Assembly (NCBI GenBank): GCA_937907165.1 | Contig: CALCUH010000150.1 | Span: 1-64,000 of the forward strand | Length of the DNA stretch: 64,000 bases | Origin: an uncultured Bacteroidales bacterium | GTDB lineage: Bacteria > Bacteroidota > Bacteroidia > Bacteroidales > Paludibacteraceae | Reading direction: 5' to 3' | Shown: positions 7,842-18,900 of the stretch, one piece after another | How positions within the stretch are numbered: the stretch's first letter is position 1 | How the letters are laid out: each line of letters begins with the position of its first letter | The notes under the pieces: model-generated | Told to the model about the DNA's origin: nothing | The model's database searches: none | The model's input: only the letters and a program-made list of their open reading frames with translations | Translations under genes and position numbers: made by a program

Positions 7842-10800
7842 TTAATTATCGCTCATATCAACCTCTTGTCCGTTGGCATCAGTAGCCTTCTGGTCCTCCT
7901 CCTCATTGGTTACGACACCATTAAAGATGCCTTCACTATAATCTCGATCGACCTTACAACTAGAACCAGTCTTATAGTTAGCATGCGCATGGCCCTTAAT
8001 CAAACCACCCAACACACGATACTTGAATGCGATGTTACCATGAACGTAAACCGGCTTAGGAACTTCACCGCGCAAATCGGCAGCAGCAGCAAATTCGACG
8101 ATTTCGAATTTCTTCTTACGCACTTTGATACCGGCGCCAGCCTCCAAGTAAACATAAACTTGTCCGCTAGCACGGAAATTACTGCCTTCACAATCTTCCT
8201 TAATCTTAACGACAAGCACATCGACACCACCCAAGAATACCAAATCAGCATAAACGAAGGCACTCAAGTGACATTCGAAAGACAATGCGGAACCGAATGC
8301 GAATCCTCTACCATCGCTAAACTCAGCACTATGGTCAGCAGTCGTTGCCGTGGATTGGGTTACGTTAAACATATCCGTAATACGAGGATCCAAAGGAGGA
8401 AGAGAAGAAGGAAGACTATCACCGAACATCAAATAAGATTTCGCTGAAACGATTCCAACAAACTTCAAGTCGATAGGATTCTTAACAGTTCCAGATTGGA
8501 CATACCAACTATCTGGATAAGCTCTCATCTTCAACCAAGCCTCACCCTTCACGATCTTATCGATAGCAGATCCCGGCTTAACAGAAGCATCGAAAGAGAG
8601 GATAGAGTTTTCGAAGTCATACTTACAAGAAACCTTACCTTTCAAGAAGGAGTTGTTCTTATCCTTACCCAAGACACCGACAATACCATTCAAAGAGATC
8701 AAGCTAACACCACCGGAGCTACTGAAATCGATGCCCATCTTCACTTGAGCGTTAACCAATTTCTCCTGTGCGGCAAAGAATCCGATACCCGCCTTGAGAC
8801 CGAACTTATTAGATTTATCAGGATAAACCTTAGTAACCTTACAATTATCCTCATCGAAGACATAGCCCACTTTGCTATAGACCGCCAAAGAGACGTTTTT
8901 CAAATAAACCGCAGGTGGGAACAAAACAATCGGAGGAGTAGTCGGAACGTCAACGTTAGCATAAACGTACCAGTACTTGTAAGGGCTTGCGGATGTAGTT
9001 CCATCAGGCATGTAAGACGTCTTACCAAAGTAAGCCTCAGCGTCCGCACCGATGTTAGGCGTCTTCATAGAGAATGAAAGCGCTCCATGGAATCCGTCTC
9101 CATACATTTCATCATCATGGTATCCCTCGATTTGACCGCCAAGATGGAATGCGGAATAATTGACATCAACCTTGATTGAGTTGAGTCTAAGTCCCGTGAT
9201 TTTCCAATCAGAGATTTTCGCAGCCTCGTCGATGTTAGATACGAGATCAAATCCGGCCTCGACCGAACATCCTTGTTTATCATCACCCTCACTCTCCTTG
9301 CCGATGATCTGGAGATAGATCTTAGGAGAGAGGATGGCCTCTTCGATACCTTGGAGATTGATTTTAGACTTCTTGGAGCCGAACTCCTTCAATCCGAACG
9401 GCAAACCATGCAATGCAGGAGAATCGATGCCGCTCAAAGAGAATTTACCAGGAGAGAAGTGAGGAGAGGTAGAGGAAATCTCCATGCCTTCGAACTTCAG
9501 ACCCTTAATCTTCACCAACTTATTGTCAACATCGATACCACCATTCATCGTAAAGAGGAATCTCTTATTGAACTTAGCCTCAGTGCTATCCCAAGTTCTT
9601 GTGAAAGAAACGCCCGTTCCACGACCGATAGTAACGGTAGTTGTCTTAATGAACGGTAATTTATAAACCATCTCTTTCGCAAGTTTTGTTTCGATTTCAA
9701 AATTGAGATGTCTTGCGCTATCGGCACGAGAAATACCACCCGTGATATCCAAAGAGAGACAAGAATCACGCTCATCTTTCAAAGGTTTAATTTTCACGTT
9801 ACCCGTCAAAGCGCCGGCGGTAATTTTTCCTGATTGGATACCAATACTAACTTCCTTAAACGTAGCCTCTACAGAAGAATTCTTTTCAGGTTTTTTGGAA
9901 GACTTAGTGGATGCGGCGACGGTAAAATAACCTGAGACACCCGTCTCATCGATCAACATATTGTTTGCGGATGCACTATCCAAAGGCAAATCAGGGAATT
10001 GTTCGGTAAGATCGACAGAGAACTGCTTGATGAAGAAACCAGTCCAATAACTAGCATCCTCGCTTTTGAATGGAGAGAGATAACCTTTAGGAGTTTGGAA
10101 ATCCGTACCATTCCTCTTCGTACTGAAGTCAGCAACAAGGCCTTCCGCCCTATAGATAACATCATCCGTAATCTTCAATTTAAATCTATCCTTGATAGAC
10201 GCTTCGAAAAGCAAATCGTCCATCTCATAAACAAAGAGACCGAAATGAGCGGATACTAATGAATCCTTAGGGCCCTTTATTTCAGCTTTATACATGAGAT
10301 CAGAAGCGAAACGCACCTCACCTTCGAGCCACATCTCCTTAAATCCGCTACAATCATAAGTGACATAAGTATTTTTATGGAGAGCTAAATAAACTTTGTT
10401 TTTGGACAAAGGTATGACCAAGTAATCGGAGCCACTCGCATTTTGGAGTTTAAGTTTAGATTCGCCAGAACCCTTCAAAACGATATCACCGGCAAAACGA
10501 ACATTAGTAGGGGCATCGTCGCTTGTAACCGTCCAAGGTAAAATCCAGTCTGCGTGAGCGGAGAATCCGATACTACCATCAGTATCACCATTACGGACAT
10601 AACGAAGCGTATCCACAGAAAGCGTCAAATTCAATTGGTCAGAACGGAATCCGATTGGAGTAGTGTAAGCAAGGTTTATAACCCCCATCGCTTTCTGAAC
10701 TAAGGTCGATGTTTTGTCCTGAACTTCTTTCAGTTTATTGACGAATTTGTTGTCACTATTAGGATTAACATCCTTCAGCAAATCTCCGACCATGTCCTTA

Positions 10801-11141
10801 AGGCCGTCCAAATTAAAATTTTGTAGACTTGCCTGGTCGCAACTCATCAAACTCTTGAATTGTTTGGTTACGGAAGAGAGCATTTGTTTTTTCTCGTCAG
10901 AATCACCGGACCAAACTTCATCAAGGTTTTCGATATCGTCGTTGACCATATCGATCAAATCCTTAGCGGTATCATAGAGATCCTTCGCAGAAGTCTTTAC
11001 CGCATTGATATTATCCTGAATGATGTTATGGGTACTGTTCACAACACCCTCACAAAAAGCGTTTTGTCCTATCAACAAAAAGACGAAGAAGGAAAAACAC
11101 CTAAACAACCTTACAAAACTCTTGTTCATACAGTTTTTCAT
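7842..11141 (-). CDS. Large beta-rich exported protein of unknown family
   Basis: 1,099 residues, not recognised. A signal peptide is present (MNKSFVRLFRCFSFFVFLLI, then GQNAFCEG); either Met1 or Met5 (11129) could start it. Residues about 32-150 are polar and look helical, possibly coiled coil. From about 155 to 1060 the protein is a long succession of alternating hydrophobic/polar strands with many K/G/D turns, as in beta-sandwich or barrel-like surface proteins. It ends in an acidic tail (EEEDQKATDANGQEVDMSDN). No active-site motif, lipobox or T9SS-type tail is visible. It is 14 bases after the barrel gene and 29 before the FN3 gene, so it is a fixed part of the block. Possible roles are a surface or periplasmic scaffold. 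I recall large beta-rich proteins beside Bacteroidota toxin loci, but could not check a match. Confidence 0.6.
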   Translation of the reverse strand: MKNCMNKSFVRLFRCFSFFVFLLIGQNAFCEGVVNSTHNIIQDNINAVKTSAKDLYDTAKDLIDMVNDDIENLDEVWSGDSDEKKQMLSSVTKQFKSLMSCDQASLQNFNLDGLKDMVGDLLKDVNPNSDNKFVNKLKEVQDKTSTLVQKAMGVINLAYTTPIGFRSDQLNLTLSVDTLRYVRNGDTDGSIGFSAHADWILPWTVTSDDAPTNVRFAGDIVLKGSGESKLKLQNASGSDYLVIPLSKNKVYLALHKNTYVTYDCSGFKEMWLEGEVRFASDLMYKAEIKGPKDSLVSAHFGLFVYEMDDLLFEASIKDRFKLKITDDVIYRAEGLVADFSTKRNGTDFQTPKGYLSPFKSEDASYWTGFFIKQFSVDLTEQFPDLPLDSASANNMLIDETGVSGYFTVAASTKSSKKPEKNSSVEATFKEVSIGIQSGKITAGALTGNVKIKPLKDERDSCLSLDITGGISRADSARHLNFEIETKLAKEMVYKLPFIKTTTVTIGRGTGVSFTRTWDSTEAKFNKRFLFTMNGGIDVDNKLVKIKGLKFEGMEISSTSPHFSPGKFSLSGIDSPALHGLPFGLKEFGSKKSKINLQGIEEAILSPKIYLQIIGKESEGDDKQGCSVEAGFDLVSNIDEAAKISDWKITGLRLNSIKVDVNYSAFHLGGQIEGYHDDEMYGDGFHGALSFSMKTPNIGADAEAYFGKTSYMPDGTTSASPYKYWYVYANVDVPTTPPIVLFPPAVYLKNVSLAVYSKVGYVFDEDNCKVTKVYPDKSNKFGLKAGIGFFAAQEKLVNAQVKMGIDFSSSGGVSLISLNGIVGVLGKDKNNSFLKGKVSCKYDFENSILSFDASVKPGSAIDKIVKGEAWLKMRAYPDSWYVQSGTVKNPIDLKFVGIVSAKSYLMFGDSLPSSLPPLDPRITDMFNVTQSTATTADHSAEFSDGRGFAFGSALSFECHLSAFVYADLVFLGGVDVLVVKIKEDCEGSNFRASGQVYVYLEAGAGIKVRKKKFEIVEFAAAADLRGEVPKPVYVHGNIAFKYRVLGGLIKGHAHANYKTGSSCKVDRDYSEGIFNGVVTNEEEDQKATDANGQEVDMSDN

Positions 11142-11155
11142 TATCTACCTTATTT

Positions 11156-12886
11156 CTAAAAACTAACTGAATAAGTCAGCCTTGTTAATGACTCATATTC
11201 ATTATCACCCGAAACCATCGCACCCAAATAACGAGTATATCCACTGCTAAGAGAGAATACATGGTTGCCCAACTTCTTAGATTTAGGTTTTATAGCATAA
11301 GACGCAGACAAGTTTGCGTTGAGCAAACCGCCCGAATCGCGACCTGACACCTGATTGGTGTTGTAAGCGACAGACAAAGATGTGTTGAGAGCTCCATCGA
11401 AGAAACTCTTGCTCATGCCAGCACCAGGTCCCATATAGAGAGTCTCCATCTGTGAAGCGTTACAATAGTTAGCAGTCACATATGCGCTCCATCCCAATGC
11501 GGAATTGACGAATTGTTGATTGAAGGAGAGACTGCCGGAATAGAAATCAGAATAAGAAGTCATGCGATCCTCTTGCAAGGAATTCGCAGTTTGGTAGGAC
11601 GTGGACAACGTAATACCATCCTTCACCTCTTCAGATCCGAAATTGAAAGAGTTCATGAGAGAGAGGGAACGAGACACCTGATAGAAATTCAAAGTGTCAA
11701 GATCGTCTGTGTAATACGGATAGGAAACAGGTTTAACCTTGGTATAAGTGTTGAAATTGGAGAAACTAGCGTTGGCGCTCCAAACCTTTCCCGAATTATA
11801 AGATATATTAGCGGAATAAACCAAATGTCTGGTATCCGTAGATTGGTCATTGTTCAAATTATTATATTGCAAACCGAAATTACCAGACAAAGACAACTTA
11901 CCCTTAAAAAGGTTCAAGTTAGGAGCGATGGTGATATTCTGTTCGTCAGAGTTGAAATAATATCCACCCAAAGAAGAGTAATAAGGAGATATTCGTTCAT
12001 ACTGGAGATTGATTCCGAATACCGGGCCATGGTAACCGACAGACGCTGCAATAGCATCAGTCATCTTATCAGACTGTTTTCTATGGAAGACCTTATCGAT
12101 AAATGTTTTTGTGACAACCTCATCGAACTGATCATTAACCAAGTTAGTGTTGTAAGCGGAAATAGCATATTCCAAATGGAAATTGAAATACTTCAAAAAG
12201 GATTGGGAGACGGATGCCGAAACAGCGGTATTTCTTTTCGGTGTGAGGACACACTCATCAGGAATCGCATCCATCAACGAATTCTTATCATCCTCGCCAT
12301 GGAAGAACGTAACCTCATAAGAACCGCTATTGCTGGTATAGCCAACCTTTCCGGCATAACCGATCCGTTTGTAAGAGACGTAATCTATATTATTCTTCAA
12401 AGGATCATATTCCACGGCCTTTTTCAAACGTCCATACATTCCTGAGACATTCCACTTTCCAGGAGTAAGTTCAACGCCGATTCCGGTAAAGTCGTGATCG
12501 GAAAGAGTAAATCTATTGAGCGACATCGAATTGGTACCGATCAACAAATGAACCCATTTGTAACTAGGGTCTAACTTAAAGCGGTTGAAAGGCTGGGTGA
12601 AACTCTTTTGAGTATTGCTCACTGAGAAAGAGAAAGGCATACCTATACCCCACAAGTTCAAATTCAAATTACCATTCAAATAGAAAGCGTAAGGGTCGCG
12701 GCTGACTAAGCTATCACTACCTGCGTAGAAATTGTTGGAGAAAGATAAACCTCCGTGAACTTTCAATCCTTTCTTAAAACTAAATTCATCTAAGCGTTGC
12801 GATGTGGTTGAAATATCTGCGTTCGCATATAAGCACGCCATAGACATCATTAAAGCCACAACCGTTTTTTTCAAATGAGCGTTCAT
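11156..12886 (-). CDS. Outer-membrane beta-barrel protein
   Basis: 576 residues from MNAHLKKTVVALMMSMACLY, a signal peptide ending near ANADIS. The frame is open upstream to 12970, but that extension has no export signal and overlaps a hairpin, so 12886 is preferred. The body alternates aromatic/hydrophobic and polar residues throughout, with glycine- and asparagine-rich turns. It closes with SLTRLTYSVSF, whose terminal Phe is the usual signature for insertion by the BAM complex. Many paired strands can be seen, enough for a barrel of 20 or more strands (rough estimate). It is longer than PorP/SprF partners of T9SS adhesins (about 330 residues) and lacks their typical N-terminus. Its position directly behind the giant adhesin suggests a transport, anchoring or secretion partner, but that is inferred. 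Confidence 0.7.
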   Translation of the reverse strand: MNAHLKKTVVALMMSMACLYANADISTTSQRLDEFSFKKGLKVHGGLSFSNNFYAGSDSLVSRDPYAFYLNGNLNLNLWGIGMPFSFSVSNTQKSFTQPFNRFKLDPSYKWVHLLIGTNSMSLNRFTLSDHDFTGIGVELTPGKWNVSGMYGRLKKAVEYDPLKNNIDYVSYKRIGYAGKVGYTSNSGSYEVTFFHGEDDKNSLMDAIPDECVLTPKRNTAVSASVSQSFLKYFNFHLEYAISAYNTNLVNDQFDEVVTKTFIDKVFHRKQSDKMTDAIAASVGYHGPVFGINLQYERISPYYSSLGGYYFNSDEQNITIAPNLNLFKGKLSLSGNFGLQYNNLNNDQSTDTRHLVYSANISYNSGKVWSANASFSNFNTYTKVKPVSYPYYTDDLDTLNFYQVSRSLSLMNSFNFGSEEVKDGITLSTSYQTANSLQEDRMTSYSDFYSGSLSFNQQFVNSALGWSAYVTANYCNASQMETLYMGPGAGMSKSFFDGALNTSLSVAYNTNQVSGRDSGGLLNANLSASYAIKPKSKKLGNHVFSLSSGYTRYLGAMVSGDNEYESLTRLTYSVSF

Positions 12887-12944
12887 TAAAATTAATTTAC
12901 TATTAACTATCACGTTTAAATCACCCGTTGTTATCATCATCCGG

Positions 12945-12980
12945 AGGATAGGAAATGGCGCACTCACCATATCCTATCCT
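12945..12980 (-). other. Stem-loop directly after the giant gene's stop codon
   Basis: AGGATAGGAAATGG (12945-12958) pairs with CCATATCCTATCCT (12967-12980) around an 8-base loop, with one mismatch. On the minus strand it begins about 9 bases after the stop codon of the 6,694-residue gene and lies before the barrel gene. No T-run follows on the minus strand, so it is not a classic terminator. It may protect the 3' end of the 20-kb message or allow partial read-through into the downstream genes. Confidence 0.6.
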
Positions 12981-12989
12981 TGTTGTTTT

Positions 12990-15900
12990 TTATTTATCCA
13001 TATCAGCATCATGGAACAAAGCGATTGTACTGATCGCATCGCGTTTCGTCTTCAAGAAGACGATGATTGCGTCAGTCGCAGGAACGCCACCATCACCAAA
13101 TATTTCAGCAGGAGTGAATTTCATTGTAGCGACAAATTCATCACCATTTGGAACTAACTCACTAGCTGATACTTTAATTGGATGTGCAGTTACGTTACCG
13201 TTCATATTGTAGAAATACAAATCAGCATCGACCCTAGAAGAGAACCTCGCCGTGACAGTGAAGTCAGTTTCAAACGGATTTGGAGAAACTTCCATGCTGA
13301 CGATTTCCGATCTGAGGGATACGCCACCTTCGTAAGGATCATATCCATCATAAGCTACTTTCAATCCCTCTTTGCATTCATACTGATACTCACAACCTTT
13401 AAAATATGCCTTCATAAGGACAGTATGCTCAGCCCAAGGATTCTCACTCTTAGAATTCTTCCAGCTTTGGGTTGTGTCATTCAAACGAATGAAACTGATA
13501 TGTTTAGCCAACTCTTCATCTATCAAGAGATTAAAGTGATTTCTAAAGTATGCGTCACTAGCCTCAGTCTTAGTATCAATGCCAGTCAAGGCGTTACGAT
13601 ACTTAGCCTCTCCATTTGCGATATCGTAGATATACATACGTTTATCCAACAATTCGACGCGAGGATCAGGTTTCCCGTCTTTGTCTTTAAATACATAACT
13701 TACACTATCGAGATTCTCGTCAGGACCGCAGACATCAATCAACGCCAAGATATCTCCTTGATTACGCCATGTTGAAGCCCAGAAGCTAACAGAATCTACA
13801 ATAAGATTATCATTCTTAAATTGGATGACAGTATCAATCTTACATTCATGTTGGTCGGTCACATACATATGGATATCATAACCCAATTCGCCAGTCTCGA
13901 TGGCTGTAACAGCATCACAATCATCACCAGCCACGTCACGATAGGCGTACGAATAAATGTATGGTTTCGTTCCACCACTCACATTTTGGAAGAAGATGTT
14001 TCCACCTTTCGTAAGGCTCGCCTCAGGACAGACAACCGAAGAATTGAACACAGCGGTGAGCGGATCCGGTTCTTTGACGACCAAAAGGGTATCAAAGGTT
14101 TCAGGGCTACCTAACACGCTACGACAACCTCTAGAATCCAAGAGAGTAAAGGCATAACTACCAGCCTTCATGTTATTGACCTTAAAGAATTGTCTTACAA
14201 CTGTGGTATCGTGCATTGTTGTCGTATCAGAAGGATCTCCGACACTAACCGTTTCTTCATAAGAATTCAAGGTTGTGTTGAAGGTCTCGATCACAGTGCT
14301 GCTGTTCCACTCGTCATTTCTTTCGAGATAATATGGAGTGGAACCACCATTCACGAAGAACTCAACTGATCCGTCAGCTGCTCCGTTGCAAGTGACAGGA
14401 GTGATATCCTTCTTAGACGCCTTGGCGCTAGGTATGGAATCATCGACGGTTCCCTGAACATAAGTACCGCAATGTTCATCAGTAGCTTCATAGACGAACA
14501 AACCATGGGTCTTTTTAAGGAGTTTCCTAGCAGAGAGTTCTATGCCCTCCAATAATGCCGTGTCATTCTTGACCTTAAAATCAGCTCCAGTCAACAATGG
14601 AACCATGATAGAGTCACGACAATCATCCAAAGTATCCGTTCTACAAGGATCGGTGATTTCATAGACATCAAACTTCGTTCCATCTTTTGGTTTATCGATG
14701 AATTTAACGATGACAGGCGCTGTAGGATCTTCAGGGCAATGTGTCTTAGTCGTGTCTATATGAAGTTTGAATTTGGACTTCACAGAGTATTGCTCCTCAG
14801 ACTGGACCATACAACCCTTTTCATCCAAGAGGACAACGGTATAGAGACCTGGATCCAAGTATTGGCTCACACCCCAACCTGTCATCGTCTCAGAAGAATA
14901 GTAAGTAGCCTCACCGCCACGATATCCATCACTCTGTTCTCCCAAAGTGGTTACCTTGGCAGTATCACTGAATGTGAAGTTATATGATCCCCAACCACCA
15001 CTACCATAAGCGAGGATTTGGCGTTTGGAAGGATCACAATAAGCGGCTGCCGGATCATAAACGACAGAATCGATCTTCAAAGGACGCTCAGGCTCTTCCA
15101 CCTTGAAAGTATCAGTGTAAACACAAGCATTGTGGTCGGTCAACTTCACAGAATATCTACCAGGAGCCAAGTTCGATACAGTAATGGTATTGCGATAGAA
15201 GTAATCGCCCATATGGTCGAACCAGAATGGCTCAAGTGGTGTATTCGCATAAACTGGAGTAGTGACTACATATCCATCCTTGTAATAAGCAGTTTCTAAA
15301 AGATCTGAACTATCTGGGAAGACGATGTTATTATCGATTACCTCCCAACTCTTGTCAGACTTCTCACGAGACCAAGAAACCGTTTCAATGTCATCGATAT
15401 ACAACTCATCGATTCTGATTGAATCAGGATTCTTACCCTTAGGATATGTGACAACCACCCTATTGCCATTTTCATCCCTATCGTAAGTATAGAGTTTATT
15501 CATCTTGAACGTATTCAACGTGTCATGTCCGACGAAGACCGTATCACCTATCATCATTGACTTGAAGTCAGGTCCTCGGAATGGCAATATTGTGATCTCA
15601 CCATCCGTACTTGTGGTACAACTAATAGGCAAAACCGCATTATTAATCTCGACATTAACCGGTCGTGTTATCCTTACCAATATATCGGTACTATCATGAC
15701 AACCAGGAGCCGTACTACGGTATATGAAATGATAAGAGCCTTCCTTACCATTCACGTAGGTGTAAACACCACTTGTATTGGTCCATTGAGTAGAAGGAAC
15801 AAAAGAAGAGTGTCTGTAAGGAACATGAGACAAGGAATCACACGTAGCGGTTTTATATCCAGTATGGATGACCGGAACTTGGGTAATAGACCAAATCGTA

Positions 15901-18900
15901 TCAAACATAAACTCGCCTGTAGTATCGACACGCCTAGGATAGGTCAAAATCGTATCGATCCAAACATCATGTCCACTAATAATCGTATCAAATAACGTAT
16001 CAGCCACAGCGGCAGAATCATAAGAAGCGACCACCTGATAAGTACGTTTTTCCTCATAAGTGATGGTTGTGTCATCTGACGGAACCAAGCATGGATAATT
16101 GACTTTGGTTGCGGAAGCTGAAATTAATTCAGTTTCACCGATACCACCGGTCACATTCAAGACAATGACACCATTAGTATCGTAAGGACACTTCAAATCT
16201 ATAATAGAGCTCTTATCTAATTCGATATTATAGTAATCGAATCCGTTTACGGTTGCCGTATCAGTTAGCGTCTCACCGCACTCGTTGACAACAGACAAGT
16301 TCCATTTACCCGTATGCATACCCTGCGCGCGGAAGGTCGCAACCGGTTGACCATTTATCGTATCAACAGAGAAACGAGTCGGATCTGACGTCTTGAAATA
16401 GTTACTTCCCTGACAGACAAGCGTAGCTTTGTGTTTAGGAGTCCAACCGTAAATCTTGCACAAGAACGAACCATTCGCATTATTGTAACAAGTCAAATGA
16501 GTAACAGAATCGATTTCAACCTTTGGCTCGAATTGGTCAACAGTGAATTTACCGAAGATTTCATTGTGGCAGATATCCTCCACATGAACCACGTAGGTCG
16601 TACCACGCAAATCGTTCAATTGGAAGCCTCCAACATAATTTGGTTTCTTCTCAGGTTTGACATCAGAAAGGCCACCGACCTTTTCAACACCATCTTCATA
16701 ATATTCGAGAGTATTAGACCAAACCCATCCTGCCACGTCGAACGTAGCCGTACCATTAGGGTTACTACTTGTACATGTCATCGGAGTAGTATTGAATTCT
16801 GTAGAGAATTGAAGTTCTCCGATAGAATCGACACGAGCCTTACCGGTTGCAGGGGCAACACCCATATCGCAATCTAAACCACCCAAACGTACTGTAGCGT
16901 AATAAACACCTGGTTTCAATACATTGTAAAGTCCGACGAAATCATTGTCTCCATTAGATCTCAACGTATTTTCCACAGAGATAGTATCCGTAGTACCCTC
17001 GAGAACATATGAAACCGTGGAGACGAGAGATAAATTCGTCGCTTTTGTCAAAGATGGTTTGATAACCAAAGAACCATTGTCCTCATTGTGACATTTCTGG
17101 GCTTCCGGCGTCAAACTGATTTTCAAGCCTGGCAATTCGGAAGCATCAGGTATCCTAACCTCTTCCGTATAGGTATCACATTGATGGGCATCCGTTACAG
17201 ACAACGAGTAAGTTTCACCTCGTTGAATTTCGAACGGAAGAATTGGCTTTTCAGTCTCTTCATGTAAATCGCCATAATTCCAAACATATGTGTAAGGTGC
17301 TGACTCACCAGTTACTGTAGCGGAGAGTTTGGAAGTTGGGCAATTACCAGACAAGAGGTATTCGATTTTCAAAGAGTCAGGACCAGCGATTCTAACATCC
17401 AGATATGCTAGATCTTTAGGACAACTTTGCACATTAGAAGGACCATAAGCGATTCGATATGTACCTTGTCCGAGATCAGAAACCTTTATTTCATCAGTAA
17501 TAGAGAGCTTCTTATCATTGATAGTAGGAACAGCCACACTCGGGATACCACCCTTCACAGAGAAGATGATTTCTCCTGATTTCTCTTTAGCGCAAAGCAA
17601 AGAGTCTGTATGATCAATCTCTGTAACTTCATACTTATCATATGTAGGAAGATCTATGCCATTAGATGTTACAGAACTTCCGCAAGCGTCATACACTCTA
17701 AAGATGTAAGAACCACCGTTAAGGCCTGGAGTTATGAAATGTATATCACCATTTACCGCCTCTCCCTTCATCACACGGTAAGAACTATCCTTCTTAGTAG
17801 GGTTAATGAAATAACACTTATAATCATCTTCCCATCCGGAGGCGTCTATCTCAGCTATGGCGTTAGGAGAAGACAAACAAGTTTGAGGAGAGGTGACTTT
17901 AAGTTCATCCATCTTGAAGATATTGCTCTTGCTATGGATTTCAAAAGTACCCTTCACTCCGTTGGTATCCATGCGGCATTCAGCGGATCCGTAATAGATA
18001 TCGTAAGAGTATTTGCCGGCAGGCAAAGTATTTATCTTCAATTCACCCTTCTGCTTCGTAGCCGTAGCCTTTGAGATTTCGTTCGTTTCCAAATTGGTCA
18101 CGCTACATGTTACAGACTGCTTATTATCATTAGAACTAAATTTAGCGACGATAGTACCATTATTGCTGGTAATACATGTGATATCCTTGAAATAAACCGT
18201 ATCCACAACAAGTGCTGAGAGTTCTTGTTCAGATTTCAAAGAAGCGGTGTCAGGATCAGAGAAGCAACCATCACCATCCTCAACCACACAAATGTAATCA
18301 CCCGCATTGACATCAGACAAAACGCCAACAGACAAATCGTGTTTCGTTCCATCAGGATAAGTCCAATGGTAAGTATAAGCGCCGCGACCGCCTTGCGCAT
18401 CAACTTTGATGTTAGCGTCAGCACAAAGGACACCGTTCACAGTCAATGACTGGAGAAGAGGTTCCTGTGATTTGATTGAGAATGTCTCAACAATGGAATC
18501 TGAGCAACCAGCCAAGTTTTTAATGAGGACGGCACGATAATCACCTCTACCTAAATCATCAAATGAAAGGGTCGTGTCTTTACCAGAGAATACGTTAGTA
18601 TAATTATAACCCTTATCAGAAGTCAAACTGAATGTTGCGGAGGTACCAGAAAGAATATGGAACTTAGCATATGCGAGATCCAAACCGCACTTCAATGAAT
18701 CCTTGCGATAATCAACCTCATCCATAGCTATCTCATATGCTTTTGACATTAAAACTTCAAATTTCTTCAAGTCATATTTCTTACCGCAAGCATCGATGGC
18801 AGTCACATTGTGAGAACCTAAATCAATTGCGGAAAGCTTAATCGAAGCCTGAGCTGTAAAGTCAGCATCATCGTCATACTCGACAACAGCATTAGCCGAT

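Noticed and set aside
12887..12970. Longer N-terminus for the barrel protein (start at 12970)
   Set aside because: The extension lacks an export signal and overlaps the hairpin at 12945-12980; the Met at 12886 gives a clean signal peptide.
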